From Sulfuriferula sp. (GTDB lineage: Bacteria > Pseudomonadota > Gammaproteobacteria > Burkholderiales > Sulfuriferulaceae), in contig JABFSE010000012.1 of NCBI GenBank assembly GCA_013140765.1, positions 36,948-100,947 of the forward strand: 64,000 nt of DNA. Reading direction: 5' to 3'. Position 1 is the first letter of the stretch, and each line of letters opens with the position of its first letter. A program made the position numbers and the translations under genes. Below are positions 37,780 to 47,417 of this stretch, one piece after another. The notes below the pieces were generated by a model. That model was not told the DNA's origin and did no database searches. It worked only from the letters and a program-made list of their open reading frames with translations.

Positions 37780-38937
37780 ATGTTTGAACGACACAGCGGT
37801 AGCGAGCGCGTTTTATTGGTCAGCATCAACTTTGGTGAGACCGATTACCAAGACAGCGTAGAAGAACTACATAGATTAGCCGAAAGCGCAGGCCTTAGCA
37901 TAGTAGGGCTAATCGAAGGCAAACGCGCACGCCCCGACCCCGCATTATTTGCAGGGTCGGGTAAGGTAGAAGAAATCGCCAGCATGGTCAACGTGACCGA
38001 AACGGGGTTAGTCATTTTCAACCACGCATTATCTCCCGCCCAAGAACGCAATTTAGAGCAGGCACTACAATGCCGCGTCGTCGATAGAACCACACTCATA
38101 CTCGACATATTCGCCAGTCGCGCCAAAAGTGCGGCAGGAATATTACAAGTGGAACTAGCCCAACTCGCGCACATAGCCACGCGCTTAGTGCGCGGCTGGA
38201 CGCACTTGGAGCGACAAAAAGGCGGGATAGGCTTACGCGGTCCAGGCGAAACACAGCTAGAAACCGACCGTCGCTTACTCGGCAAACGCGTTAAGCTACT
38301 CAAAGACCGCTTAGTCAAACTCAATCAGCAACGCCATATCCAACGCCGTGCGCGTAGCCGCAACCGCGTTATGTCCATCTCCTTGGTGGGCTATACCAAC
38401 GCGGGTAAATCCACTTTATTTAACGCACTCACCCATGCTAATAGCTATACCGCCGACCAATTATTTGCCACACTGGACACAACAACACGCCAATTATTTT
38501 TACCCGACGCTGGCGAACTCGTCATTTCTGATACAGTAGGATTCATCACCCGCTTACCACACACCTTGGTGGAAAGTTTTCGCGCTACATTAGAAGAAAC
38601 GATACAAGCCGATTTGCTACTACACGTCGTCGATGCCGCCAGCCCTATTCGCGACAAACATATTAGCGAAGTCAACAAAGTGCTGGCCGAAATCGGCGCA
38701 TCGCATGTACCGCAAATTATCATTTTGAACAAAATCGATCTATGCACTAGCACAGCAGGCATGACGCAAGATGAGTATGGTAGAATCCAAGAAATACATT
38801 TAAGCGCACAAACAGGGTTAGGTATGGCGTGTTTACGTGCAGCGTTATCCGCCGCAAAACAAGCACACATACTACCCACTGCACCCACTCAACAAGCAAA
38901 CATGGTCAACAACCTATATCACCCAGAATTGGATTAA
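37780..38937 (+). CDS. hflX: GTPase HflX
   Basis: A 385-residue ribosome-associated GTPase. The N-terminal HflX domain contains GSGKVEEIA and NHALSPAQERNLE, then a coiled segment GIGLRGPGETQLETDRR. The G1 motif GYTNAGKS is at about 204-211, with DTVGFI and NKID further on. HflX splits stalled ribosomes under heat stress. It starts 13 nt after hfq and is followed 2 nt later by hflK. Confidence 0.96.
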   Translation: MFERHSGSERVLLVSINFGETDYQDSVEELHRLAESAGLSIVGLIEGKRARPDPALFAGSGKVEEIASMVNVTETGLVIFNHALSPAQERNLEQALQCRVVDRTTLILDIFASRAKSAAGILQVELAQLAHIATRLVRGWTHLERQKGGIGLRGPGETQLETDRRLLGKRVKLLKDRLVKLNQQRHIQRRARSRNRVMSISLVGYTNAGKSTLFNALTHANSYTADQLFATLDTTTRQLFLPDAGELVISDTVGFITRLPHTLVESFRATLEETIQADLLLHVVDAASPIRDKHISEVNKVLAEIGASHVPQIIILNKIDLCTSTAGMTQDEYGRIQEIHLSAQTGLGMACLRAALSAAKQAHILPTAPTQQANMVNNLYHPELD

Positions 38938-38939
38938 AC

Positions 38940-40124
38940 ATGGCATGGAATGACCCTCAATGGGATAAAAAAAACGGTAGCCCACCCGACTTAGACGAAC
39001 TTTGGAAAAAGTTTAACGCCAAACTCAATAGCTTATTCGGTGGCAAACCTAATAATGGTAACAATTCCCCCGCATTCAACGCAGGTGGGTTGGGCATTAT
39101 CGTAGCCGTTATTATTGCTATCTGGCTGGCCTCAGGCTTTTACATCGTCGATACAGGCGAACGCGGTGTCGTATTGCGCTTTGGTAAATTCATAGAAACC
39201 ACCCAACCAGGGCCCAACTGGCACTTGCCTACTCCTATAGAAACCGTGCAAGTCGTCAATATCGAGCAAGTGCGCACGGTAGAAGTTGGCTATCGCAACA
39301 ATGTTAAAAGCAAGATGCTGAAAGAATCCCTCATGCTCACCGACGATGAAAATATCGTCGATATACAATTTGCCGTGCAATACACACTCAAAGACCCCGA
39401 GGATTATTTATTCAGCAATCGCTCGCCAGACGATGCCGTGCGTCAAGCCGCTGAAAGCGTCATGAGCGAAATCGTCGGTAAAAGTAAAATGGATTACGTA
39501 CTCTATGAAGGACGTGCCGATGTTGCCGCCCGTGCAACCAAAAACATCCAAGACGCACTCGACCGCTATAAAACAGGTATTAGCGTAAGCAAAGTTACCC
39601 TGCAAAATGCACAGCCACCACAAGAAGTCCAAGCCGCGTTTGACGATGCCGTTAAAGCAGGTCAAGACCGCGAACGCCTCAAGAGCGAAGGTCAAGCCTA
39701 CGCCAATGACGTTGTTCCTAAAGCACGCGGAATGGCGGCACGCTTAAATGAGGAAGCCAATGGTTACAAGCAATCTATCATTGCCAACGCCGAAGGTGAA
39801 GCCAGCCGTTTCAAACAAGTTTTGGTGGAATACAACAAAGCCCCTGCTGTCACACGCGACCGCATGTACATAGACATGATGCAACAAGTCCTCACCAGCA
39901 CCAGCAAAGTCTTAGTTGACAGCACCAAAGGCGGCAACAATCTACTCTACCTACCGTTAGATAAACTCATGCAAACGACCACCACAACAACACCTGCGAC
40001 ACCAGCCGTTAGTGCGCCCGCAACCGACGCGCCTAAACCCGCGAATAGTAGCGACCCCAGCACAACAGAAACGGGGCGTTCCCGCGATGCCTTCCGCAGT
40101 CGTGATCGGGAGGACAGACCATGA
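38940..40124 (+). CDS. hflK: HflK, regulator subunit of FtsH protease
   Basis: A 394-residue SPFH/prohibitin-family protein. A Gly/Asn-rich cytoplasmic N-terminus precedes one membrane segment (GIIVAVIIAIWLASGFYIV, about residues 48-66). The SPFH domain follows, then the helical region with KSEGQAYANDVVPKARGMAARL. A Thr/Pro-rich tail ends the protein. With HflC it cages FtsH. The ATG at 38940 (MAWNDPQWD) fits the family. Its stop overlaps the hflC start by 4 nt. Confidence 0.96.
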   Translation: MAWNDPQWDKKNGSPPDLDELWKKFNAKLNSLFGGKPNNGNNSPAFNAGGLGIIVAVIIAIWLASGFYIVDTGERGVVLRFGKFIETTQPGPNWHLPTPIETVQVVNIEQVRTVEVGYRNNVKSKMLKESLMLTDDENIVDIQFAVQYTLKDPEDYLFSNRSPDDAVRQAAESVMSEIVGKSKMDYVLYEGRADVAARATKNIQDALDRYKTGISVSKVTLQNAQPPQEVQAAFDDAVKAGQDRERLKSEGQAYANDVVPKARGMAARLNEEANGYKQSIIANAEGEASRFKQVLVEYNKAPAVTRDRMYIDMMQQVLTSTSKVLVDSTKGGNNLLYLPLDKLMQTTTTTTPATPAVSAPATDAPKPANSSDPSTTETGRSRDAFRSRDREDRP

Positions 40125-40993
40125 AAAATTTTAATATCGTTATTGTTGCCCTGCTCGGATTACTTATTGTAGCAAGCATGACCATGTACACCGTCGATCA
40201 ACGCCAAAACGCGATGGTATTTCAGTTGGGTGAAGTCGTTGCTGTGGACAAAAAACCAGGCTTGTATTTCAAATTACCGATATTGCAAAATGTACGCTAC
40301 TTTGACACCCGCATCCTGACACTCGACCCTGCTGATCCTGATCGTTTTATTACGTCAGAAAAGAAAAATGTGCTCGTCGATTACTTTGCCAAATGGCGAA
40401 TTATCGATGTAAAACAATACTACGTCAGTGTAGGCGGTGACGAAACGCGTGCGCAAACGCGTTTACAGCAAACCATCAACGACAGCCTACGCGCTGAATT
40501 TGGTAAACGCACCGTACATGAAGTGGTCTCAGGCGAACGCGACGAAATCATGGCATCGCTACGTTTGAAAGCCGACCAAGACGCACGCAAAATCGGTGTG
40601 CAAGTCATGGATGTGCGTATTAAACACGTCGATTTACCCGAAGAAGTCAGCGACTCCGTTTATCGCCGCATGGAAGCAGAACGCAAACGCGTTGCCAATG
40701 AGCTACGCTCTACAGGCTCGGCCGAAGCCGAAAAAATTCGTGCTGATGCAGATCGCCAACGTGAAATCATCATCGCCGAAGCCTATCGTGACGCACAACG
40801 CGTAAAAGGTGAAGGCGACGCTAAAGCCAGCACCATTTATGCCGAGGCTTATTCTAAAAACCCTGAGTTTTATGCGTTCTACCGTAGCATGGATGCGTAT
40901 CGTCAAAGTTTCAAAAACAAGAGCGACATACTGGTGTTAGAACCTAATTCGGCGTTCTTCAAATACATGAAATCACCGAAAGCCAGTAAATAA
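40121..40993 (+). CDS. hflC: HflC, regulator subunit of FtsH protease
   Basis: A 290-residue SPFH-family partner of HflK with one N-terminal membrane segment (IVIVALLGLLIVASMTMYTV). Family segments include DQRQNAMVFQLGEVV, GLYFKLPILQNVRYFDTR and RMEAERKRVANELRSTGS. The start overlaps the hflK stop (ATGA), giving coupled translation. A clear terminator follows at 41030. Confidence 0.96.
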   Translation: MKNFNIVIVALLGLLIVASMTMYTVDQRQNAMVFQLGEVVAVDKKPGLYFKLPILQNVRYFDTRILTLDPADPDRFITSEKKNVLVDYFAKWRIIDVKQYYVSVGGDETRAQTRLQQTINDSLRAEFGKRTVHEVVSGERDEIMASLRLKADQDARKIGVQVMDVRIKHVDLPEEVSDSVYRRMEAERKRVANELRSTGSAEAEKIRADADRQREIIIAEAYRDAQRVKGEGDAKASTIYAEAYSKNPEFYAFYRSMDAYRQSFKNKSDILVLEPNSAFFKYMKSPKASK

Positions 40994-41029
40994 GCGTATA
41001 TAAAAGCAACCTGCCTTAGCGCATGAATT

Positions 41030-41060
41030 TGCCCTCGTTTCTATCATCGAGGGCATTTTC
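41030..41060 (+). terminator. Intrinsic terminator after hflC
   Basis: TGCCCTCG and CGAGGGCA form a perfect 8-bp stem around a 10-nt loop and are followed by TTTTCTTGTT. It should end the hfq-hflX-hflK-hflC transcript and separate it from hisZ-purA. Confidence 0.85.
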
Positions 41061-41189
41061 TTGTTAATTAACTGTAATTTATGGCGTAAAACACAGCCAA
41101 AAATGATAGAATCCCATCATATTTTTGTCGCCAACGACGATGCTTATTGCCCAAACAATGAGCTTAATCCTACTGATAATGGTGCACTC

Positions 41190-42353
41190 ATGCATAAATG
41201 GATACTTCCCGAATACATAGAAGACTTACTCCCGCCTACCGCTTTGCGCATGGAAAATTTGCGCCGTAGCATACTCAACTTATTCCGCGTACATGGCTAT
41301 GAATTAGTCACACCGCCGCTGATAGAATACATAGAGTCGCTATTAACAGGTGCTGGCGGCGATTTAGACTTGAAAACATTCAAGCTAGTTGACCAAATCA
41401 CGGGTAAAACGATGGGTGTGCGTGCCGACATCACCCCGCAAGTTGCCCGCATAGACGCGCACCTGCTTAATCGCCAAGGCGTTACTCGCCTATGCTATGC
41501 AGGTTCGGTATTGCATACCCTACCCGACGGCACTAACCGCTCACGCGAACTGATGCAATTAGGTGCCGAGTTATACGGCCACTCAGGCTATGAAGCCGAC
41601 GTGGAAATACAAAAACTCATGCTCAATGCGCTCAAATTAGTCGGCGTGAGCGACTTGCATTTAGACATCGGTCACGCAGGCGTTTTCCGTGGCTTATTAA
41701 GCTATGCCGAAATCGAGGCAGAACGCGTACCCGCACTATTTGCCGCGCTGCAAACCAAAGACATCACCACCTTACGTGAACTCACCGCCCACTTAGCCCC
41801 TCACATACAAGATGCGTTTTGTGCTTTGCCACGCCTATACGGCGGTATTGAAGTGTTAGAGGAGGCATTCCGCGTCTTACCTAGCCAATTAGACATTAGC
41901 CAAGCATTAGAAGAATTAAAAGCTATTAGCAATGAACTCAAAGGCGACGCGCTTATCAATATCGACCTTGCTGAACTCCGTGGCTACAACTACCACAGCG
42001 GCGTTATTTTTGCCGTTTACCACCAAAACCACCTCGTACCACTGGCACAAGGTGGGCGCTATGATGAAGTTGGCATTAGTTTTGGACGTGCGCGTCCAGC
42101 AACGGGATTCAGCCTGGATTTACGTGAAATTGCGACGCGTTTTTGGCGTGCCCCAGGCGCAAAAGCCATACTCGCACCCTACTCAAAAAACGCCAAACTA
42201 CAGGAAAAAATCAGCGAATTACGCAATGCAGGCGACATTGTCATCGCCGAGCTACCAGGTCACGAAGACACCCGCGATGAATATGAATACGACCGTATCC
42301 TCATCACCGATGCGATAGGTGAGTGGGTAGTAAAACCACGCCCTACAGCCTGA
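41190..42353 (+). CDS. hisZ: ATP phosphoribosyltransferase regulatory subunit HisZ
   Basis: A 387-residue paralogue of histidyl-tRNA synthetase that lacks the anticodon domain and activates short-form HisG in histidine synthesis. Visible: LPEYIEDLLPPTALRMENLRR, GVRADITPQVARIDAH, LRGYNYHSGVIFAVY and GGRYDEVGISFGRARPATGFS. The ATG at 41190 (MHKWILPEYIED) fits family length; the frame is open further upstream to 41061 without family similarity. purA follows after 45 nt. Confidence 0.94.
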   Translation: MHKWILPEYIEDLLPPTALRMENLRRSILNLFRVHGYELVTPPLIEYIESLLTGAGGDLDLKTFKLVDQITGKTMGVRADITPQVARIDAHLLNRQGVTRLCYAGSVLHTLPDGTNRSRELMQLGAELYGHSGYEADVEIQKLMLNALKLVGVSDLHLDIGHAGVFRGLLSYAEIEAERVPALFAALQTKDITTLRELTAHLAPHIQDAFCALPRLYGGIEVLEEAFRVLPSQLDISQALEELKAISNELKGDALINIDLAELRGYNYHSGVIFAVYHQNHLVPLAQGGRYDEVGISFGRARPATGFSLDLREIATRFWRAPGAKAILAPYSKNAKLQEKISELRNAGDIVIAELPGHEDTRDEYEYDRILITDAIGEWVVKPRPTA

Positions 42354-42395
42354 CATTCATATCAAACAAAATTATTATTGAACAATTGGAAATAA

Positions 42396-43694
<1,299 letters not shown>

Positions 43695-43709
43695 ACACCC
43701 TGCCGCATC

Positions 43710-43740
43710 TAGTCATGCCCATGTTATGTGGGCATGACTA
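43710..43740 (+). terminator. Strong hairpin after purA
   Basis: TAGTCATGCCCA and TGGGCATGACTA form a perfect 12-bp stem with a 7-nt loop, 16 nt after the purA stop. No proper T-run follows, so it may stabilise the purA mRNA end or act as a weak terminator. Confidence 0.65.
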
Positions 43741-43834
43741 AACCATCGTAATTTTAGCGACACTAACACCTTGAAAATCCCAACAAATATCAACAATAAA
43801 AAATAACATATTGATATTTATACATAAAATAAAA

Positions 43835-43850
43835 TGGCACAACTATTGCT
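43835..43850 (+). promoter_or_regulatory. Sigma-54 promoter
   Basis: TGGCAC-AACTA-TTGCT matches the sigma-54 consensus TGGCAC-N5-TTGCW exactly, including the invariant GG and GC 10 bp apart. Transcription would start near 43861, about 40 nt before the 39-aa ORF at 43902, and could run on into bactofilin. A surrounding A/T-rich region is present. Confidence 0.75.
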
Positions 43851-43901
43851 TTATATAGTACAGCTGGGTAATTAAGCCCGCTTTCTATACTGGAGACTAT
43901 T

Positions 43902-44021
43902 ATGTTGACCTCTTTCAGCCACGCCATCCTTATGTTTAAGCTCTATGCCGCACTCACCTTGTTCGTCAGTGCGCTGTATTTAGGTAATTACACTAGCCGC
44001 CTAAAATCCATTTTCAACTAA
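43902..44021 (+). CDS. Small membrane peptide, 39 aa
   Basis: An ATG at 43902, preceded by GGAG at a good distance, opens a 39-codon frame ending at 44021. The peptide (MLTSFSHAILMFKLYAAL, then TLFVSALYLGNYTSRLKSIF) has one hydrophobic helix and a basic end, so it is probably a single-pass inner-membrane peptide. It is the first frame behind the sigma-54 promoter. No family is recognised. Confidence 0.6.
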   Translation: MLTSFSHAILMFKLYAALTLFVSALYLGNYTSRLKSIFN

Positions 44022-44040
44022 ATGTTAGCAATAAACCGCA

Positions 44041-44058
44041 TGTCGCCTAATAACGACA
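44041..44058. promoter_or_regulatory. GlrR-type operator, copy 1
   Basis: TGTCG-CCTAATAA-CGACA, a perfect inverted repeat with N8 spacing. It fits TGTC-N10-GACA, the published binding site of E. coli GlrR. It lies between the 39-aa ORF and the bactofilin gene. Confidence 0.65.
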
Positions 44059-44115
44059 TTCGGTTTATCGACAACTTATTGTTTCTTAATAAATTTACCG
44101 AATTTACATATTACC

Positions 44116-44133
44116 TGTCGCCAGATGCCGACA
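44116..44133. promoter_or_regulatory. GlrR-type operator, copy 2
   Basis: TGTCG-CCAGATGC-CGACA, same spacing and arms as copy 1, 75 bp further on. It ends 14 nt before the bactofilin start codon. Confidence 0.65.
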
Positions 44134-44147
44134 ATAGGAGCACATCT

Positions 44148-44654
44148 ATGTTAAAAAAATTTATGCAAACGCGTACTCATAGCGAAAGCACCACGGAAAC
44201 TGATGCCCCAAAAATCAACCTAAAATCCCCCTCCGCCCTCACCCCTATTAGCAAATTAGTTAAAGCTGCGCCTAAGGATGAAGGTAGTAAACTCATCGTT
44301 GGCGCACATATCGAATTAAAAGATTCAGAAATTACCGACTGTGACATCTTAGTCGTAGAAGGACGCGTTAAATCAGCCATTAAAAGCCGCCAGATACGTA
44401 TAGCCCAAGGCGGCGTTTTTGTCGGCACGGCTGAAGTTGACATCGCTGAAATACGCGGTTTTTTTGATGGCGATTTAATCGTGCATAAACAGTTAATCGT
44501 CCATGCAACCGCCCATATTCACGGACATATTTGCTATACCAGCATGACAGTAGAAGATGGTGCAATCATCACAGGAAGCATAGAAAATCAGATGAGCGTC
44601 AATACTACTCAAACTATGCAAGCGCAAACACCGCCACACGTCAGACTGACTTAA
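44148..44654 (+). CDS. Bactofilin family protein
   Basis: A 168-residue protein. Residues ~45-150 form the bactofilin (DUF583) beta-helix: SKLIVGAHIELKDSEITDCD, LVVEGRVKSAIKSRQIRIAQ, GGVFVGTAEVDIAEIRGFFDG and IHGHICYTSMTVEDGAIITG. Flanking ends are flexible. Bactofilins self-assemble into filaments that position cell-wall or surface machinery. The ATG at 44148 is preceded by AGGAG; the frame also stays open upstream to 44022 but that part is not protein-like. The gene follows two GlrR-type operators and a sigma-54 promoter. Confidence 0.9.
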   Translation: MLKKFMQTRTHSESTTETDAPKINLKSPSALTPISKLVKAAPKDEGSKLIVGAHIELKDSEITDCDILVVEGRVKSAIKSRQIRIAQGGVFVGTAEVDIAEIRGFFDGDLIVHKQLIVHATAHIHGHICYTSMTVEDGAIITGSIENQMSVNTTQTMQAQTPPHVRLT

Positions 44655-44663
44655 GCTGGAAAC

Positions 44664-44693
44664 CAAAAAAGCCCATCAACAGATAGGCTTTTT
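44664..44693. terminator. Intrinsic terminator between convergent genes
   Basis: AAAAAAGCC-C-ATC and GAT-A-GGCTTTTTT pair with one mismatch around an AACA loop. A/T-runs on both sides allow it to work for the bactofilin gene (plus) and the glycine-zipper gene (minus). Confidence 0.85.
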
Positions 44694-44714
44694 TATAAAC
44701 TATGGAACCACTAT

Positions 44715-45326
44715 TCAGGCGTTCATGCCGCCATCTATTGACACGGGATTGCCATGTTCAATGCGCACCCGCTGACCTTCGTTAAAATGGGGCGGTTGAT
44801 TTAAGTAAAAAGTCCGATGTCCGCCATTATCCAAACGGACATAAACCGTATAACGCATCTGACTATTATGCCGCTTTTCCACCTCATTACCCGCATATGC
44901 ACCGCCTGCCGCACCCACTACTGTCATCACGGTGCGACCATTGCCGCCACCCATTTGGTTACCCACAACCGCCCCTAGCACGCCGCCTGCGACCGCACCG
45001 ACACCCGTTGGTTTAGCCATAATTTCAGTCGCGCGTATCGCGCTCACCGTCCCGCAACTATGACAAACAGCTGATTTGGCGACGGATTGCGACGGTTGAT
45101 ACATTTGCTTACGTTGCGCATCGGTTGCTTCGCCATAACGTGTTGTTTGCGTATCAGCAGGCGTGTTTAGTGGCGCACTTATAATCGGTGTTGCCATAAC
45201 GGCATCCTCTGAATTAGCCTTCGGTAGCCAACCTGCAATAGCGGCGATACCTAATAAGCTAAACAGCGTGACTGAAATACCAGAAACAACTAACGTGGGG
45301 TACAACATACCTTTAGGTTCATTCAT
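44715..45326 (-). CDS. Glycine-zipper membrane protein (17-kDa antigen-like domain)
   Basis: A 203-residue protein with one N-terminal membrane segment (TLVVSGISVTLFSLLGIAAI). A glycine-zipper (Rick_17kDa_Anti/2TM type) region follows at about residues 108-150: GVGAVAGGVLGAVVGNQMGG and VGAAGGAYAGNEVEKR. Two Cys occur in CHSCG just before it. The C-terminal domain resembles the part that follows this motif in SlyB/PA-type envelope proteins (YTVYVRLDNGGHRTF). It follows the EF-hand/BON gene by 16 nt, so it should share its promoter. Confidence 0.85.
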   Translation of the reverse strand: MNEPKGMLYPTLVVSGISVTLFSLLGIAAIAGWLPKANSEDAVMATPIISAPLNTPADTQTTRYGEATDAQRKQMYQPSQSVAKSAVCHSCGTVSAIRATEIMAKPTGVGAVAGGVLGAVVGNQMGGGNGRTVMTVVGAAGGAYAGNEVEKRHNSQMRYTVYVRLDNGGHRTFYLNQPPHFNEGQRVRIEHGNPVSIDGGMNA

Positions 45327-45342
45327 TCTTCTCTCCTAAAAA

Positions 45343-45846
45343 TCACAAATCTTGCACTAGCAAGTCGTTCACCACCTGCCGAACACCCGCAACACCTGCC
45401 GCGATTTGCCCAGCAGTAACGACTTGCGCACGCGCTAACACATCATGCGCATTGGAGAGCGAGCCGCTTAACTGCACAACGCCGTGTTCAGTTTCAACTT
45501 GTATGTACAAGTTTTTAAGTAATACGTTTTGCAATAGTGCGGCTTCGACTTTGGCAGTAATAATACGGTCATCCGCTACATTCACTAAGGGTAGATTGTC
45601 ACGTGCGGCTAAAGCCGTCTTAAATTCAGTGGTATTGAGATAACCGTCATGATTCACATCTGCGGTTTCAAATTGTTTAATCGACATGCCTTTTAGCAAC
45701 GCTTCTTGCACACTGATTTTGGCATCATGATTAGTGTCATATTGACTATAGCCTAGTGTGTTTCCTGATATTTGCGCAAACGCATTAACAGACGTTACCA
45801 TCACCAGCAACACGCCAAACGATGTAAATTCTTTTAACTTAAACAT
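45343..45846 (-). CDS. Exported EF-hand and BON domain protein
   Basis: A 167-residue protein with signal peptide MFKLKEFTSFGVLLVMVTSV, cleaved near AFA. Two EF-hand-type loops follow, DTNHDAKISVQEA and DVNHDGYLNTTEF. The C-terminal half is a BON domain (IITAKVEAALLQN, VQLSGSLSNAHDVLARAQV, VRQVVNDLLV) that usually binds membrane phospholipid. Calcium-sensing plus BON in one small periplasmic protein is uncommon. The start at 45846 has AGGAGC upstream. A sigma-54-like promoter and two GlrR-type operators lie upstream, so it is probably an envelope-stress target. Confidence 0.87.
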   Translation of the reverse strand: MFKLKEFTSFGVLLVMVTSVNAFAQISGNTLGYSQYDTNHDAKISVQEALLKGMSIKQFETADVNHDGYLNTTEFKTALAARDNLPLVNVADDRIITAKVEAALLQNVLLKNLYIQVETEHGVVQLSGSLSNAHDVLARAQVVTAGQIAAGVAGVRQVVNDLLVQDL

Positions 45847-45896
45847 GATATTGCTCCTATCTCTGGCGTGGCAAACGCACCACGCACAGACATAAA

Positions 45897-45912
45897 AGCA
45901 CAATTCATGCCA
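45897..45912 (-). promoter_or_regulatory. Sigma-54 promoter for the EF-hand/BON gene
   Basis: On the minus strand TGGCAT-GAATT-GTGCT keeps GG and GC exactly 10 bp apart and differs from TGGCAC-N5-TTGCW at two positions. It lies about 51 nt upstream of the ATG at 45846, with two GlrR-type operators 60-145 bp further upstream, the normal layout for an enhancer-dependent promoter. Confidence 0.65.
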
Positions 45913-45973
45913 CATAAAATTATATTTATAAACAAACAGATATGAAAAAAAACTGGTGTGCGCAAGCATAATT

Positions 45974-45991
45974 TGTCGTCTATATACAACA
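45974..45991. promoter_or_regulatory. GlrR-type operator, near-copy (copy 3)
   Basis: TGTCG-TCTATATA-CAACA has the same spacing as the other copies, with one mismatch in the right arm (CAACA for CGACA). It is about 70 bp upstream of the sigma-54-like promoter. Confidence 0.5.
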
Positions 45992-46039
45992 ACGATAGAG
46001 CGTAACCAGCTAAGTCATTGAAATGTATAGCATACAGCT

Positions 46040-46057
46040 TGTCGTCAAATAACGACA
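46040..46057. promoter_or_regulatory. GlrR-type operator, copy 4
   Basis: TGTCG-TCAAATAA-CGACA, extended to TTGTCG/CGACAA, a perfect inverted repeat. It is about 137 bp upstream of the sigma-54-like promoter and 20 nt beyond the glrR stop codon. Confidence 0.7.
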
Positions 46058-46076
46058 ACACATATAAATCATACAC

Positions 46077-47417
46077 TTACTTGAATACGGCAGGGTCTAA
46101 ACTGTGTCGCTGTAACAGCTTATAAAACTCTGTGCGATTACGCTGCGCCAGCTTCGCGGCCTGGGTGACATTACCTGCCGCAATTTTAAGCACACACACC
46201 AGATAAGTGCGCTCAAACTGCTTACGCGCATCTTCAAATGAGCTTAATTGATCTTCAGCTTTATGTAGCGCATCCAGCACCAGCGCGGCGGGAATAAGTG
46301 ACGTAGCGGATAACACCACGCATTGCTCAACCACATTCATCAATTGCCGCACATTACCTGGCCATGCCGCATTCACGAGCAACTCTATCGCTTCTGGCGC
46401 ATAGCCGTTGATCGTTTTATGATATTTTTCAGCTAAAGTTTGCGCAAAATAATTTGCTAATAAAGGCACATCCTCACGCCGTTGCGCTAAGGCAGGTATC
46501 GTTAATGCCACCACATGCAAACGATAATACAAATCTTCACGGAAATTACCCGCCGCAATTTCCGCTAATAAATCGCGATGCGTGGCAGAAATAATGCGCA
46601 CATCAATCGCGATAGTCTGCGCTGAACCGACAGGGCGGACTTGCCGCTCCTGCAACACGCGCAATAATTTGACTTGCAATAACAACGGCATATCGCCTAT
46701 TTCATCTAAAAACAGCGTACCACCCTCAGCCATCTGAAACAAACCTTGATGATCCCGCACGGCTCCTGTAAACGCACCCTTAACATGCCCAAACAACTCA
46801 GACTCTAATAACTGCTCAGGAATAGCCGCGCAATTAACCGCGATAAAAGGTCGTTGTTGACGTGGGCTAGCCTGATGTATCGCCTGCGCCAGCAACTCCT
46901 TACCCGTACCGCTTTCACCCTGTATTAACACACTGGCATCCGCTGTCGCGACCATCTTCGCTTTACTCAGCACATCCTCCATCGCCGCGCTGTGGGTAAT
47001 AATATGCGCACGCCATGACGCGTTATCGGTAGGCATAGCAGGTGCTGACAAAGCAACCGCTTGCGCCACTTGCGCCAATAAAGTCTTACTATCGAACGGC
47101 TTGGATAAATAGCCAAAAACACCCTGCTGAGTCGCCGCGACCGCATCAGGTATCGTGCCATGCGCGGTCAAAATAATCACAGGCAAGGCAGGCATGGCTA
47201 CTCGTATATGCGCAAACAAAGCCATGCCATCCATGCCACTCATCTGCATATCCGTAATAATCAACTGTGGGCGCGAGACATCTAGCCGATTCAGCGCGAT
47301 TTCTGCGCTAGTTGCAGTTTCCACGGCATAACCTGCCGCCTCCAAACGCATCGCTAATAATGCTAATAAATCAGTATCGTCATCAACAATAAGAATTTTT
47401 GCGGCTGATGCGCTCAT
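46077..47417 (-). CDS. glrR: Sigma-54-dependent response regulator GlrR (QseF)
   Basis: A 446-residue NtrC-type activator. The receiver domain has the phospho-acceptor Asp56 in LIITDMQMSGMDG. The AAA+ domain has Walker A GESGTGKE (167-174), the sigma-54 contact loop GAFTGA (214-219) and GGTLFLDEIGDMP. The C-terminal Fis-type DNA-binding helix region is GNVTQAAKLAQRNRTEFYKLL, and NRTEFYKLL followed by HSLDP is characteristic of GlrR. It is the third gene of glrK-qseG-glrR, overlapping qseG by 4 nt. Confidence 0.93.
   Translation of the reverse strand: MSASAAKILIVDDDTDLLALLAMRLEAAGYAVETATSAEIALNRLDVSRPQLIITDMQMSGMDGMALFAHIRVAMPALPVIILTAHGTIPDAVAATQQGVFGYLSKPFDSKTLLAQVAQAVALSAPAMPTDNASWRAHIITHSAAMEDVLSKAKMVATADASVLIQGESGTGKELLAQAIHQASPRQQRPFIAVNCAAIPEQLLESELFGHVKGAFTGAVRDHQGLFQMAEGGTLFLDEIGDMPLLLQVKLLRVLQERQVRPVGSAQTIAIDVRIISATHRDLLAEIAAGNFREDLYYRLHVVALTIPALAQRREDVPLLANYFAQTLAEKYHKTINGYAPEAIELLVNAAWPGNVRQLMNVVEQCVVLSATSLIPAALVLDALHKAEDQLSSFEDARKQFERTYLVCVLKIAAGNVTQAAKLAQRNRTEFYKLLQRHSLDPAVFK

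Noticed and set aside
41061..41189. N-terminal extension of HisZ
   Set aside because: The terminator at 41030-41060 ends right before it and the extra residues do not fit the family; the ATG at 41190 does.
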